From positions 186,001-250,000 of the forward strand of contig JAFIDK010000007.1 in NCBI GenBank assembly GCA_017051695.1: a stretch of DNA of 64,000 bases, written 5' to 3'. This document shows, one piece after another, positions 55,075-63,171 of this stretch; the first letter of the stretch is position 1; each line of letters starts with the position of its first letter. Source of the stretch: Algoriphagus aestuarii. Its GTDB lineage: Bacteria > Bacteroidota > Bacteroidia > Cytophagales > Cyclobacteriaceae. The notes beneath the pieces were generated by a model. The model was not told the origin of the DNA. It worked only from the letters and a program-made list of their open reading frames with translations, and ran no database searches. A program made the translations under genes and the position numbers.

Positions 55075-55646
55075 ATCAAGTTGGTTAATTCTTTCTTGGA
55101 TAACTTTTGTAAACTAGAAAGCATGTTTTTTCTTCCTCTATGCAAGAGTATTTTAATATGTGATTCTGTAAGTTCGGTAATTTGTTCTATTTCCTTGATG
55201 CTTTGTTCTTCTAAATAGAATAAAGTTAGAACAGCAGATTCTGTAGGTTTTAAAAGATCCATGGCTTTCTTAATCATCAATTTTCTTTCTTCCTGATGAA
55301 TCAGTTCAAGACCATTTATGAAATCTGAAGCTATCTCCTTGGTTTCGTTGATTTCATGTATATCCAAAATCTCGGTTTTACTTTTTCGGAGTCTTCCCAA
55401 AGATTCATTGTAAATGATCTTATATAACCAGGTGGTAAACTTCGATTTCCCCTCAAAAGTTGCCAAAGCCGCATGCACTTTCATAAATGCATCTTGAGTA
55501 GCCTCTTCAGCATCTTCTTGATTTTTCAGAATGCGGTAGCTTAAAGTAAACGCATATTTTTCATGCTTTTGGATCAATTGTCCAAACGCATGCATGTCAC
55601 CCGCCAAGGTTTTTTCAATATAATGGTGGTCTTCTTTAAACTGCAT
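55071..55646 (-). CDS. ECF RNA polymerase sigma factor
   Basis: A 191-residue sigma-70-type ECF factor. Region 2 is LAGDMHAFGQLIQKHEKYAF to NQEDAEEATQDAFMKVHAAL and KSKFTTWLYKIIYNESLGRL; region 4 is LKPTESAVLTLFYLEEQSIK and TELTESHIKILLHRGRKNML, with a predicted HTH. The -10 of its promoter lies 10 bases before the ATG, so the message would be nearly leaderless. It is cotranscribed with the membrane anti-sigma gene and probably controls itself and the divergent DUF6249 gene. Confidence 0.93.
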   Translation of the reverse strand: MQFKEDHHYIEKTLAGDMHAFGQLIQKHEKYAFTLSYRILKNQEDAEEATQDAFMKVHAALATFEGKSKFTTWLYKIIYNESLGRLRKSKTEILDIHEINETKEIASDFINGLELIHQEERKLMIKKAMDLLKPTESAVLTLFYLEEQSIKEIEQITELTESHIKILLHRGRKNMLSSLQKLSKKELTNLI

Positions 55647-55652
55647 TCTACC

Positions 55653-55685
55653 CTTTGATGCATTTCCTTTGAAAGAAGTTACAAA
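55653..55685 (-). promoter_or_regulatory. ECF-type promoter of the sigma gene
   Basis: On the minus strand TTTGTAAC (55678-55685) lies 14 bases upstream of ATGCATCAAAG (55653-55663). Counted between GTAAC and GCATC the spacing is 16 bases. The same two boxes occur in the mirror-image plus-strand promoter at 55702-55735, strong evidence that one factor reads both. Confidence 0.75.
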
Positions 55686-55701
55686 TTATTTTTCTACAAT
55701 T

Positions 55702-55735
55702 TTTGTAACCTTTTCTGGAGGAATATGCATCAAAG
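55702..55735 (+). promoter_or_regulatory. ECF-type promoter of the DUF6249 gene
   Basis: TTTGTAAC (55702-55709) and ATGCATCAAAG (55725-55735) on the plus strand. Counted between GTAAC and GCATC the spacing is 17 bases. The ATG of the downstream gene follows about 25 bases later. Confidence 0.75.
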
Positions 55736-55761
55736 AAGAAAAACCTCAAACATAAGATAGC

Positions 55762-56106
55762 ATGGACGCAACTACAGTACTCGTAAATCTGATAATTTTC
55801 TCCACTCTTTTCGGAATTATCTATATGTACCTCACCAGTCGTAATAAAGAAAGGCTGGCGTTGATCGAAAAAGGCGCTGATGCCACGGTGTTTAATACCG
55901 GTAAAAAATTCAGCTTTGGAGAAGTAATATTAAACATAGCCTTGTTGGCTATCGGGATTGGCTGTGGTGTCTTGGTAGGAGCTATGCTCGAGCAGGCAGG
56001 GCTGGCCAGTGAAGTAGCATTTACTTCCTCAATATTTATTTTTGGGGGATTGGGATTATTAACCAGCATATTTGTCAACAGAAAACTTGCCAAACAGGAT
56101 AATTGA
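55762..56106 (+). CDS. DUF6249 family membrane protein
   Basis: A 114-residue protein with three hydrophobic segments (LVNLIIFSTLFGIIYMYL; VILNIALLAIGIGCGVLVGA; SSIFIFGGLGLLTSIFV). TSRNKERLALIEKGAD is the recognisable core of DUF6249, a family often found next to ECF sigma genes in Bacteroidetes. The function is unknown; shared promoter boxes suggest it belongs to the sigma regulon. Confidence 0.85.
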   Translation: MDATTVLVNLIIFSTLFGIIYMYLTSRNKERLALIEKGADATVFNTGKKFSFGEVILNIALLAIGIGCGVLVGAMLEQAGLASEVAFTSSIFIFGGLGLLTSIFVNRKLAKQDN

Positions 56107-56125
56107 TACAAGCTGCCATCTTCAA

Positions 56126-56155
56126 AAAAAACCTCCGCTAGCCAGGAGGTTTTTT
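56126..56155 (+). terminator. Terminator after the DUF6249 gene
   Basis: Arms AAAAAACCTCC and GGAGGTTTTTT with an 8-base loop. Confidence 0.9.
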
Positions 56156-56196
56156 CGTTTGTGCTCGTTCGAAAGGGATGCTCTCAATATTCTGAT

Positions 56197-56204
56197 TATT
56201 TTTG
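56197..56204 (+). promoter_or_regulatory. -7 box before the cca operon
   Basis: TATTTTTG matches TAnnTTTG fully. It overlaps an in-frame TTG at 56202, so translation should start further downstream at 56220. Confidence 0.55.
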
Positions 56205-56219
56205 TATCAAAAAAAGACC

Positions 56220-56690
56220 TTGAATCATCCTCAGTTTCTAAAATCGTTTAAAAAAGACGGAGTTCTTAATTTGCAAGAAGGCAATGGAAATGTCTTAACC
56301 CTGATGTCTCCTTCTGTCTGGAAACCTGAACACGGAAATGATTGGATTTACTTGCTGTTTGATTTGTTTCAGATCAGGACCTTGTGTGTGCCGTTTTCTG
56401 AAGTCTCATTGGATATTGTAGAATTTGCCTCCAAGCCAACCATTTACAACAGTGAGCCAAACCAGATTTTGCAAGCTGGCCCTCAGGAAAATGGATTGAT
56501 CCGGTTTTCACTGATCCGAGAACCAAACTGGAATAAGTTGCTTTTTCAGATTTCGCAGCCAACCTTGGTAAAACTAAATTCCAAAACAAAGCCGGATGAT
56601 AAAACAGAAGTCTTTTTCCCACTTTTCAGCCCAAGTATAAAAGAACTATATCTGGGAGCAGAAGGTGAAGTAAAAATCTTGAAAGGATGA
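56220..56690 (+). CDS. Hypothetical protein cotranscribed with cca
   Basis: A 156-residue protein starting MNHPQFLKSFKKDGVLNLQE if the TTG at 56220 is used. It is beta-rich, with no signal peptide, and includes VLTLMSPSVWKPEHGNDWIY and LIREPNWNKLLFQISQPTLV. I do not recognise a family. Its stop overlaps the cca start by four bases (ATGA), so the two are coupled. Only about 10 bases separate the likely transcription start and the start codon. An upstream TTG (56202) is excluded because it sits in the promoter. Confidence 0.7.
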   Translation: MNHPQFLKSFKKDGVLNLQEGNGNVLTLMSPSVWKPEHGNDWIYLLFDLFQIRTLCVPFSEVSLDIVEFASKPTIYNSEPNQILQAGPQENGLIRFSLIREPNWNKLLFQISQPTLVKLNSKTKPDDKTEVFFPLFSPSIKELYLGAEGEVKILKG

Positions 56691-58135
56691 ATTTTAAATC
56701 ACATCTAGACGAAATCGAAGTTTTTGGAAAAGTAGCCAAAGCAGCTGAAAAGCTGAATTTTGAGACGTATGTAGTTGGGGGCTATGTCAGGGATTTGATC
56801 CTGAAAAGAGATGTGAAGTCCAAAGACATCGACTTTACCTGTGTGGGCAGTGGGATAGAACTAGCTAAAGAAGTAGCAGCCGATTTTGATGTCCATGTGC
56901 CTCTCTCGGTCTTCAAGAATTTTGGTACGGCCATGTTGAAGCTGGATGATTGGGAATTGGAATTTGTCGGTGCAAGAAAGGAATCTTATCGTTCTGAATC
57001 CCGAAAACCTATTGTAGAGGATGGTACGCTGCAAGAGGATTTGGAAAGAAGGGACTTTACGATCAATGCGATGGCGATTTCCCTGAACAAAGAAAATTAT
57101 GGAGATCTGTTAGATCCTTTTGATGGATTGCAAGACATCAAAAGGAAAATTATCAAAACTCCACTTGATCCAGCGATTACATTTTCTGACGACCCGCTTC
57201 GGATGATGCGGGCGGTTCGTTTTGCTTCCCAGTTGGATTTCGATATAGATGCTGATACATTTTATGCCCTTTCAGAAAATGCGGATAGACTTAAAATTAT
57301 TTCGGGTGAAAGAATTATTGATGAACTGAATAAGATACTTTCTGTTTCAAAGCCATCTTATGGATTCAAGCTCCTATTCGCCTCTAAATTGCTACATGAG
57401 TTTTTCCCGGAGATGGTAGATTTGCAAGGAGTAGACTCTGTGGATGATAAATCGCATAAAGATAATTTTTACCATACACTTCAGGTAGTGGATAATGTGT
57501 CTCAGATGAGCGATGATCTTTGGTTGAGGTGGGCGGCAGTATTGCATGATATTGCTAAACCAGCGACGAAAAGGTTTAATACGAAAGTGGGATGGACTTT
57601 TCATGGTCATGAGGATAAAGGAGCGAAAATGACCCCAGGGATTTTTAGAAGGCTGAAACTTCCTATGGATGATCGGATGAAATTTGTTCAAAAACTAGTC
57701 AGACTTCATTTGAGACCTATAGCCCTTGTAAAGGATGAGGTGACCGATTCTGCACTGAGAAGATTGCTTTTTGACGCAGGAAATGATATTGATTCCCTGA
57801 TGAAGCTATGTCGGGCAGATGTGACCTCAAAAAACAATAAGCGTGTCAAAAGGTATCTGGAGAACTTTGATAAAGTAGAACAGAAATTGCTGGAGGTAGA
57901 GGAGAAAGATCAGGTTAGAAACTTTCAGCCTCCTGTTTCTGGAGAGGAAATCATGGAAACCTTTGGACTTTCGCCATCAAAAATCGTAGGAGAGATAAAA
58001 GAAGAAATTAAAGAAGCTATATTGGAGGGCAAAATTCAAAATAAGCCCGAAAAGGCCAGAGAGTTGATGTTTGAAATAGCCCGATCTAAAGGGTTGTCTC
58101 CTGTCAACGATCATCCAAAATCATCATCAAAATAA
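56687..58135 (+). CDS. cca: CCA tRNA nucleotidyltransferase (HD-domain type)
   Basis: A 482-residue polymerase-beta-superfamily enzyme that adds or repairs the CCA end of tRNAs. The nucleotidyltransferase core has VVGGYVRDLILKRDVKSKDI with metal-binding DIDFTC, EEDLERRDFTINAMAI-like EDLERRDFTINAMAIS, and DDPLRMMRAVRFASQL. A C-terminal HD domain has RWAAVLHDIAKPATKRF. tRNA-Gln here lacks encoded CCA, which fits. The related poly(A) polymerase is an alternative but less likely in Bacteroidetes. Confidence 0.93.
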   Translation: MNFKSHLDEIEVFGKVAKAAEKLNFETYVVGGYVRDLILKRDVKSKDIDFTCVGSGIELAKEVAADFDVHVPLSVFKNFGTAMLKLDDWELEFVGARKESYRSESRKPIVEDGTLQEDLERRDFTINAMAISLNKENYGDLLDPFDGLQDIKRKIIKTPLDPAITFSDDPLRMMRAVRFASQLDFDIDADTFYALSENADRLKIISGERIIDELNKILSVSKPSYGFKLLFASKLLHEFFPEMVDLQGVDSVDDKSHKDNFYHTLQVVDNVSQMSDDLWLRWAAVLHDIAKPATKRFNTKVGWTFHGHEDKGAKMTPGIFRRLKLPMDDRMKFVQKLVRLHLRPIALVKDEVTDSALRRLLFDAGNDIDSLMKLCRADVTSKNNKRVKRYLENFDKVEQKLLEVEEKDQVRNFQPPVSGEEIMETFGLSPSKIVGEIKEEIKEAILEGKIQNKPEKARELMFEIARSKGLSPVNDHPKSSSK

Positions 58136-58147
58136 ATAAATCGAAAA

Positions 58148-58852
58148 ATGAAGCGCGTATTATTCATGCTGCTCCTGGTCATTTGTGCCAGCCCTATTAT
58201 TGCCCAGACTAACGATTCTATCCCTAGGTTGGATCCTAAAACAAGGAAAGTTTTAAACACCCAAGACCAGGCTGCCTACCAATTGGGCTTGAGATATGCC
58301 GATCCAATCGTAGCTAAAACCAAACTCTTTGAACTGATGGTGAGAAATCCTGAGGATCTGAGATACCCGGAGTTACTAGCTGGTTTGTATTTTGAAAACA
58401 ATCAATTCACCTCTGCCGCTTTGGTTGCCATGGATATTTTATCTGTAAACGACAAAAGTGTAGGAGCATTGGAAATAGCAGCGTACTCTTTGGAGCAAGT
58501 GGGAGCATTGGACAGAGCATTACCACACTTCGAGAGCTTATATTTATTGACCGGGGATAATTTCAGCCTATATAAGTCCGGATTTATCCAATATTCATTG
58601 AAGAGATACGACGAGGCTTTGAATTCAGCGAATATGCTGATTAAAAATGCGAAAGCGGAGGAGAAAATTGGTTTCAACACCACCGAAGGGGCAACGCAAG
58701 AAATCAGTATGAAAGCGGCTGCTCTTAATTTAAAAGGAATGATTTATTTGGATCAAGGCTCAAAACCGGAAGCCAAAACAGCTTTTGAGGAGGCGATTCA
58801 GTTAGATTCTAATTATGAGCTGGCAAAAGAGAATCTGAAAAAAGCTCAATAA
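58148..58852 (+). CDS. Exported TPR protein
   Basis: A 234-residue protein with a signal peptide (MKRVLFMLLLVICASPIIAQ) and helical repeats of the tetratricopeptide kind (LFELMVRNPEDLRYPELLAG; KGMIYLDQGSKPEAKTAFEE). It is probably periplasmic. It is 12 bases after cca and may be in its operon. The binding partner is unknown. Confidence 0.8.
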   Translation: MKRVLFMLLLVICASPIIAQTNDSIPRLDPKTRKVLNTQDQAAYQLGLRYADPIVAKTKLFELMVRNPEDLRYPELLAGLYFENNQFTSAALVAMDILSVNDKSVGALEIAAYSLEQVGALDRALPHFESLYLLTGDNFSLYKSGFIQYSLKRYDEALNSANMLIKNAKAEEKIGFNTTEGATQEISMKAAALNLKGMIYLDQGSKPEAKTAFEEAIQLDSNYELAKENLKKAQ

Positions 58853-58869
58853 GGGTAGCTTAAAAAAGA

Positions 58870-58896
58870 TAAACCGGTGATTGTGCCGGTTTTTTT
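58870..58896 (+). terminator. Terminator after the TPR gene
   Basis: Arms AAACCGG and CCGGTTT with an 8-base loop and a T-run. Confidence 0.85.
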
Positions 58897-58906
58897 ATGC
58901 CTTTTT

Positions 58907-59119
58907 TTAAACGAAAAAAAGGAAATAGGCAACTGAAGTTGTGACCAGTGAGATCGAAAAGCTGATCAATAAAATTTTGGAATAATTTGTACTGATTTGC
59001 TTCGTCTGAGGGCCTTGGTTAAGGACAGTTTTATAGGGTTTGATTACTTCTTGAATCAGTGCCAAGCAGCCTAGAAAATACACTATCAAAATGAGAAGTA
59101 AACTTGCGGCTAATTCCAT
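58907..59119 (-). CDS. Small two-helix membrane protein, 70 residues
   Basis: The protein starts MELAASLLLILIVYFLGCLA and ends ISLVTTSVAYFLFFV, with two membrane helices and a short polar loop (PYKTVLNQGPQTKQISTNYS). I chose the ATG at 59119 because a -7 box lies upstream of it; the longer frame to 59203 would start in the T-run of the neighbouring terminator. I recognise no family. Confidence 0.65.
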   Translation of the reverse strand: MELAASLLLILIVYFLGCLALIQEVIKPYKTVLNQGPQTKQISTNYSKILLISFSISLVTTSVAYFLFFV

Positions 59120-59136
59120 GAGATCTTCTTTTTCAA

Positions 59137-59144
59137 CAAATTTA
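59137..59144 (-). promoter_or_regulatory. -7 box of the small membrane protein gene
   Basis: TAAATTTG on the minus strand, 17 bases before the chosen ATG. No TTG is seen at the -33 position. Confidence 0.4.
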
Positions 59145-59201
59145 CCGACCTCTCTTACTTTATCATTATAGAAATAGAAACTTAACAATTTGATAATGAG
59201 C

Positions 59202-59232
59202 AAAAAAAAGCGGCCCTCTTTAGAGCCGCTTT
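59202..59232 (-). terminator. Terminator of the subtilase gene
   Basis: Arms AAAGCGGC and GCCGCTTT with a 10-base loop and a T-run on the minus strand. Confidence 0.85.
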
Positions 59233-59248
59233 ATCTACTATTTATTTT

Positions 59249-60481
59249 TTATCTAATAGCTACTTGATCAATACTTCCATCTGGATCGCCGATTACTGCT
59301 CCACCATTTCTTGGAGTTCCCCAGATTAACAATCCACAAACATGTGGAGAAGCCATAGAGGTGCCACTATAAGAAGCATATCCACCACCAGGGACTGTCG
59401 ATAAAACCCCTACTCCTGGAGCAGCAAAGTCAATTGGTGGATTTCCAAAATTGGAAAATGAAGCATACACATCATTACTATTCACAGCGGACACTGTATA
59501 GATGTTGTTTCCATTTGCTCTAGCCGGTGAAGAGTTGTTTGCATCTTGTGATTCATTTCCGGCTGCAAGTGCCACTTTTACACCACTGCTACCTAATGCT
59601 ATTACAGCTTGATCCAAGGCTGTAGAAATAGGTCCACCTAAACTCATGTTTGCCACGTCACCAGAGCTTGCATTTCCAGCTACAAAGTTAACTCCAGCAA
59701 TCACACCAGAGTAAGATCCGGAACCTCTTGAATTCAGGACTTTTACTGGGACAACAGTTACGCCTGCAGCTACGCCAATTACTCCAAAATCATTATCGAT
59801 AGCTCCTACTGTGCCCGCCACGTGGGTGCCATGGCCACTTCCGTCTTTTGATAAGTCAGAATCTTTACCTGAAGTAAAAGCATTGAATCCTGCAACTACG
59901 TTTACATTTAAATCCGGATGGTCTGCATCTATTCCAGAGTCAATAATGTATGCTTTTTTAGACCCAGTATAGGTTTGACCACCACCTACTCTTGTGATTC
60001 CATAAGGAATTTCTTGTGGGTCCGTCCCACCTCCTCCTCCTCCGTTTCCTGGGCCTTTTCCAGGAGGTGGTGCTAATGCGATCACTCTATCTGGCTCTAC
60101 TGACTTGATAGATGGATCTTTTGCAAGAATTTCTGCCTGCTCTTTTGAAAGATTTACTGAGAATCCTTCAATCGTGCTTCCGTAAACAAAGCCAAGATTC
60201 TCTTCTGAGATCCGATATTTTGCCAAAAGCTCACTACCTGTTTTTCTCATTGAGGCCTGAACGGCATCATAGGACATGTCTTTCCGGAAATTTAATCCGG
60301 TGGAATGTAAAGTGACGATGTATTTGCCTGGTAGGATATCTCCATGCTGATATCCGACAAATTCCACTGCATCTGGGGACAGTGGGCTCTCTTCTTGAGG
60401 CTGACATGCAAATGTCAATACCCCTAAAGCTAAACCAGTAAAAAGGACTGGTTTTCTCCAAAGTTTGTTTTGGTTAATCAT
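59249..60481 (-). CDS. S8 subtilisin-family protease lipoprotein
   Basis: A 410-residue lipoprotein (lipobox LTFAC, Cys 26). An inhibitor-I9-like prodomain (about 48-130: GKYIVTLHST and VEPDRVIAL) precedes a Gly-rich linker (GPGNGGGGGG). The catalytic triad is in IIDSGIDADHPDLN (Asp), GHGTHVAGTVGA (His) and SGTSMASPHVCGLL (Ser). The catalytic domain is a little short. It is probably exported and self-activating. It is likely separate from the S41 gene upstream, which has its own terminator. Confidence 0.93.
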   Translation of the reverse strand: MINQNKLWRKPVLFTGLALGVLTFACQPQEESPLSPDAVEFVGYQHGDILPGKYIVTLHSTGLNFRKDMSYDAVQASMRKTGSELLAKYRISEENLGFVYGSTIEGFSVNLSKEQAEILAKDPSIKSVEPDRVIALAPPPGKGPGNGGGGGGTDPQEIPYGITRVGGGQTYTGSKKAYIIDSGIDADHPDLNVNVVAGFNAFTSGKDSDLSKDGSGHGTHVAGTVGAIDNDFGVIGVAAGVTVVPVKVLNSRGSGSYSGVIAGVNFVAGNASSGDVANMSLGGPISTALDQAVIALGSSGVKVALAAGNESQDANNSSPARANGNNIYTVSAVNSNDVYASFSNFGNPPIDFAAPGVGVLSTVPGGGYASYSGTSMASPHVCGLLIWGTPRNGGAVIGDPDGSIDQVAIR

Positions 60482-60602
60482 AAAGTTGATTGGTTAATAT
60501 GTGGTTGAAATATTACCTAAGCGGTAAATATTTTGTATTAAGATTACAAAATGTCAAAAAATTCTAATTCAAAACCAATTATTTGCACAACAAAAACACA
60601 CT

Positions 60603-60633
60603 CAAAAAAAATGGCCTCAATTTCTTGAGGCCA
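60603..60633 (-). terminator. Terminator of the S41 peptidase gene
   Basis: Arms TGGCCTCAA and TTGAGGCCA with a 4-base loop; the T-run is on the minus strand. Confidence 0.85.
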
Positions 60634-60641
60634 AAAAGCAT

Positions 60642-62036
60642 TTATTTAATGAGTTGTTGTTCGATCATTTTTCCAGATCGGATTTTCCTATCCAGAGTAC
60701 TTCCTATATCCTTTCTGTCCAGTGTTTTAAATCTGCTGGAAGAAGGTGTTCCTGTTATTTGCTCTAAGGCTGTCCTCAATAAAAGTTCGGTTACATCTCC
60801 TAAAGGTCTTAATCTTTCGGAGGATTCTTTTTTAGAGATGTTTGGAGCAAATCCAGTGGTATAATCCGATTGATCTAAACTATTGAAACTTTGGCTTACA
60901 ATAGGTAGAATGCCATAAGGATTCTCTTCGTTTTCCTCATCTTCAAACGGAATGGAACCTACATTTTTACCATAAGTAACATCACCAATTAAAACTACAT
61001 CCATATATGGTTTTAATCCATTGATAATAAGTTCTGATGCTGAAGCAGTTCTTCCAGATGTTAAAATATAAACTTTATTTCCTGTTAAGATCGGGCCAAG
61101 GTTTTGTGATTTTGATCTAAAGGCGGTCTTTACATCTCTCAGTTCAGGGATTTCGGACATCAAGAAACTATTGTATTTTGTTTTGGAGAAAATATCGGTG
61201 GTACTGACAGATGGAGCTATTAAACTTGCCAAATTTACCGCCGAAGAAACATATCCACCTCCATTGTATCTGAAATCAAGAATTAAATGATTGATGTTTT
61301 CGGATTTAAATTTCGAAAAAATCAGATCTGTTTGATCATCATAGGTAGTTGTCGATCCTCCTGGTCCAGGAGCAAAGAAGTTGTACATGAAATATCCTAT
61401 TTTTTGACCTTCAATAGTATAGATTGTGTCAATGAAATTAGGGTTTTCGGAAAGTTGAACTGTTTCCAAAGTAATTGGAGGCTGCTGCTCATAAACCTGA
61501 GAGGTGGGATTCAAGCTCAAATAAGTAATAGAATGCTGTGATTCTATTTCACTCAATAAGTTACTAAAGTTTTCTTTTGTTATTCTCGTGCTATTGATAT
61601 GAGTGATGATGTCTCCTCGCACCAATCCTGCGCTTTCAGCTGGGCTGCCTTTCTTTATATAAGAAATCTCGGCGATAACATTTGTGCTTCCTTGACTTTC
61701 CAGATAGAGTTGAAATTCATATCCAGCTTCTAAAGTAATGCCGTTTAGGTTATTGATCAATTCCTGAAAATCCGGATAGATAACCGAGAATCTGTCTGTC
61801 GGTCTATTTAGCAAAGCCTCAAAATAATCTTCAGGATCAGAATCCTCCGCTATTGGTGTTCCTAAATCATCCAGCCAATAATAAACTTCATCCATTACGT
61901 CCAAGATCCAATTATTGATAGCAATATCTGAACTTGGCTCTATAACAGGCTCTGTATCCTCTTTGTCCTTACAACTCCAACCAAATACAAGCAATGACAG
62001 GAGTAGGGTTGTTTTTAGTAATTTGGTTGATTTCAT
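60642..62036 (-). CDS. S41 (CtpA-like) serine protease lipoprotein
   Basis: A 464-residue lipoprotein (lipobox FGWSC, Cys 22). It has a PDZ domain (about 110-195: EISYIKKGSPAESAGLVRGD) and an S41 catalytic domain with the Ser in ILTSGRTASASELIINGL and the Lys in GDVTYGKNVGS. An N-terminal helical part (INNWILDVMDEVYYWLDD) is typical of Bacteroidetes S41 proteins. It cleaves unknown envelope substrates. A 173-base spacer separates it from ftsE, so it is probably expressed alone. Confidence 0.93.
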   Translation of the reverse strand: MKSTKLLKTTLLLSLLVFGWSCKDKEDTEPVIEPSSDIAINNWILDVMDEVYYWLDDLGTPIAEDSDPEDYFEALLNRPTDRFSVIYPDFQELINNLNGITLEAGYEFQLYLESQGSTNVIAEISYIKKGSPAESAGLVRGDIITHINSTRITKENFSNLLSEIESQHSITYLSLNPTSQVYEQQPPITLETVQLSENPNFIDTIYTIEGQKIGYFMYNFFAPGPGGSTTTYDDQTDLIFSKFKSENINHLILDFRYNGGGYVSSAVNLASLIAPSVSTTDIFSKTKYNSFLMSEIPELRDVKTAFRSKSQNLGPILTGNKVYILTSGRTASASELIINGLKPYMDVVLIGDVTYGKNVGSIPFEDEENEENPYGILPIVSQSFNSLDQSDYTTGFAPNISKKESSERLRPLGDVTELLLRTALEQITGTPSSSRFKTLDRKDIGSTLDRKIRSGKMIEQQLIK

Positions 62037-62209
62037 GTGTATGATATTAAATTTATATGGCTTTCAGGATGATTAATATTAGCGAACTTCCAAAATAATT
62101 AAAATTTCAATGACTGTGTTTTATTCCAATAGGGAATACGTTTTAATTTTTTTAAAAGGCTTTATAAGAACGAAATAGGAGGAAAGTTGTTTGAGCAGAA
62201 TACTGATTT

Positions 62210-62920
62210 TCAATAGCTTGACCCAAATGAAACGTCATGGGTTTTACTGTCAAGCAATTTTCCGTTTTCACATTTCAATACTCGATAAGGGTATTTACGA
62301 AGTAATTCATGGTTATGGGTTGCCATTAAGATGGAAGTTCCTTTTTTATTGATTTCCTGAAATAATTTGAAAATTCCATCAGCAACATCCGGATCCAAAT
62401 TTCCTGTCGGTTCATCAGCCAAGAGAATGGACGGTTCATTTAAAAGCGCCCTTGCGATTACCACACGCTGTTGCTCTCCACCCGAAAGCTGATGGGGCAT
62501 TTTACTTGCTGCATTATTCAGCCCGACAAGTAAAAGAACTTCAGCCATTCTGGCTTTGATTTTTGCAGAATCTTTCCATCCTGTCGCCTTCATGACAAAA
62601 ATTAGATTTTCTGCCACCGTTCTGTCATTGAATAGCTGAAAGTCCTGAAATATGATTCCAATTTTTCTCCTTAAAAATGGTATTTCTTTGGTTTTGATCT
62701 TGGTAAGATCAAAGCCGGCAATTTCTACCATCCCGCTTTTCAACTCCAAGTCCGCATAGAGCGTTTTGAGAAGCGAACTTTTGCCACTTCCTGTTCTTCC
62801 TATCAGGAAAACAAACTCATGCTGCTCCACAGAGAAATCTACGTCCGTTAGAATAGGGTCAATTCCCTGGAAGATTGTGGCTTGGCTTACCTGTAAAACA
62901 GGTTCGGTACTGAAATCCAT
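62210..62920 (-). CDS. ftsE: Cell-division ATP-binding protein FtsE
   Basis: A 236-residue ABC ATPase. Walker A is IGRTGSGKSSLLKTLYADLE, the Q-loop FQDFQLFNDRTVAENL, signature LSGGEQQRVVIARALLNEPS, Walker B LLADEPTGNLDPD, and an H-loop ATHNHELL. The start VSQATIFQGIDPILTDVDFS fits FtsE, the partner of FtsX that activates cell-wall hydrolases during division. No ftsX lies beside it in this window. A lone macrolide or lipoprotein exporter ATPase is less likely because of the FtsE-like LLRKYPYRVLKCENGKL tail. Confidence 0.9.
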   Translation of the reverse strand: MDFSTEPVLQVSQATIFQGIDPILTDVDFSVEQHEFVFLIGRTGSGKSSLLKTLYADLELKSGMVEIAGFDLTKIKTKEIPFLRRKIGIIFQDFQLFNDRTVAENLIFVMKATGWKDSAKIKARMAEVLLLVGLNNAASKMPHQLSGGEQQRVVIARALLNEPSILLADEPTGNLDPDVADGIFKLFQEINKKGTSILMATHNHELLRKYPYRVLKCENGKLLDSKTHDVSFGSSY

Positions 62921-63124
62921 TTAAAGATCTAATTTTTGTAATTTTCCAAAAGGCAACTCAAGAATCAGCGATTCCAATTCCTCTTCTTTTCCCTCCAGAC
63001 CAAATTTTTCAATATTTTTCAGAGGTCTATCTGCACGAAAATAAGCGACCAAAACGAAATTTTCATCTCGGATTTGGATGTAATCTGGAATTTTTGCTTT
63101 GCCTTTTACTTTGATGATATACAT
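62921..63124 (-). CDS. Small conserved protein upstream of ftsE, 67 residues
   Basis: The protein starts MYIIKVKGKAKIPDYIQIRD and is beta-rich, ending LILELPFGKLQKLDL. No signal peptide. Its stop directly abuts the ftsE start, so they are cotranscribed. I recognise no family; the fixed place before ftsE, if confirmed in relatives, would suggest a link with division. Confidence 0.7.
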   Translation of the reverse strand: MYIIKVKGKAKIPDYIQIRDENFVLVAYFRADRPLKNIEKFGLEGKEEELESLILELPFGKLQKLDL

Positions 63125-63135
63125 AGAGGGGAAAT

Positions 63136-63164
63136 TAAAAAAAAGACCGACAATAGTCGGCCTT
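63136..63164 (-). terminator. Terminator after the aldolase gene
   Basis: CCGAC-AATA-GTCGG with flanking A/T pairs and a T-run on the minus strand (one mismatch in the stem). The 67-residue gene starts about 10 bases later, so readthrough or a separate promoter is needed for ftsE. Confidence 0.65.
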
Positions 63165-63171
63165 CTTCAGT

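Noticed and set aside
59120-59203. Extra 28 codons at the start of the small membrane protein gene
   Set aside because: The upstream start is a TTG inside the T-run of the subtilase terminator, and a -7 box lies between it and the ATG at 59119.
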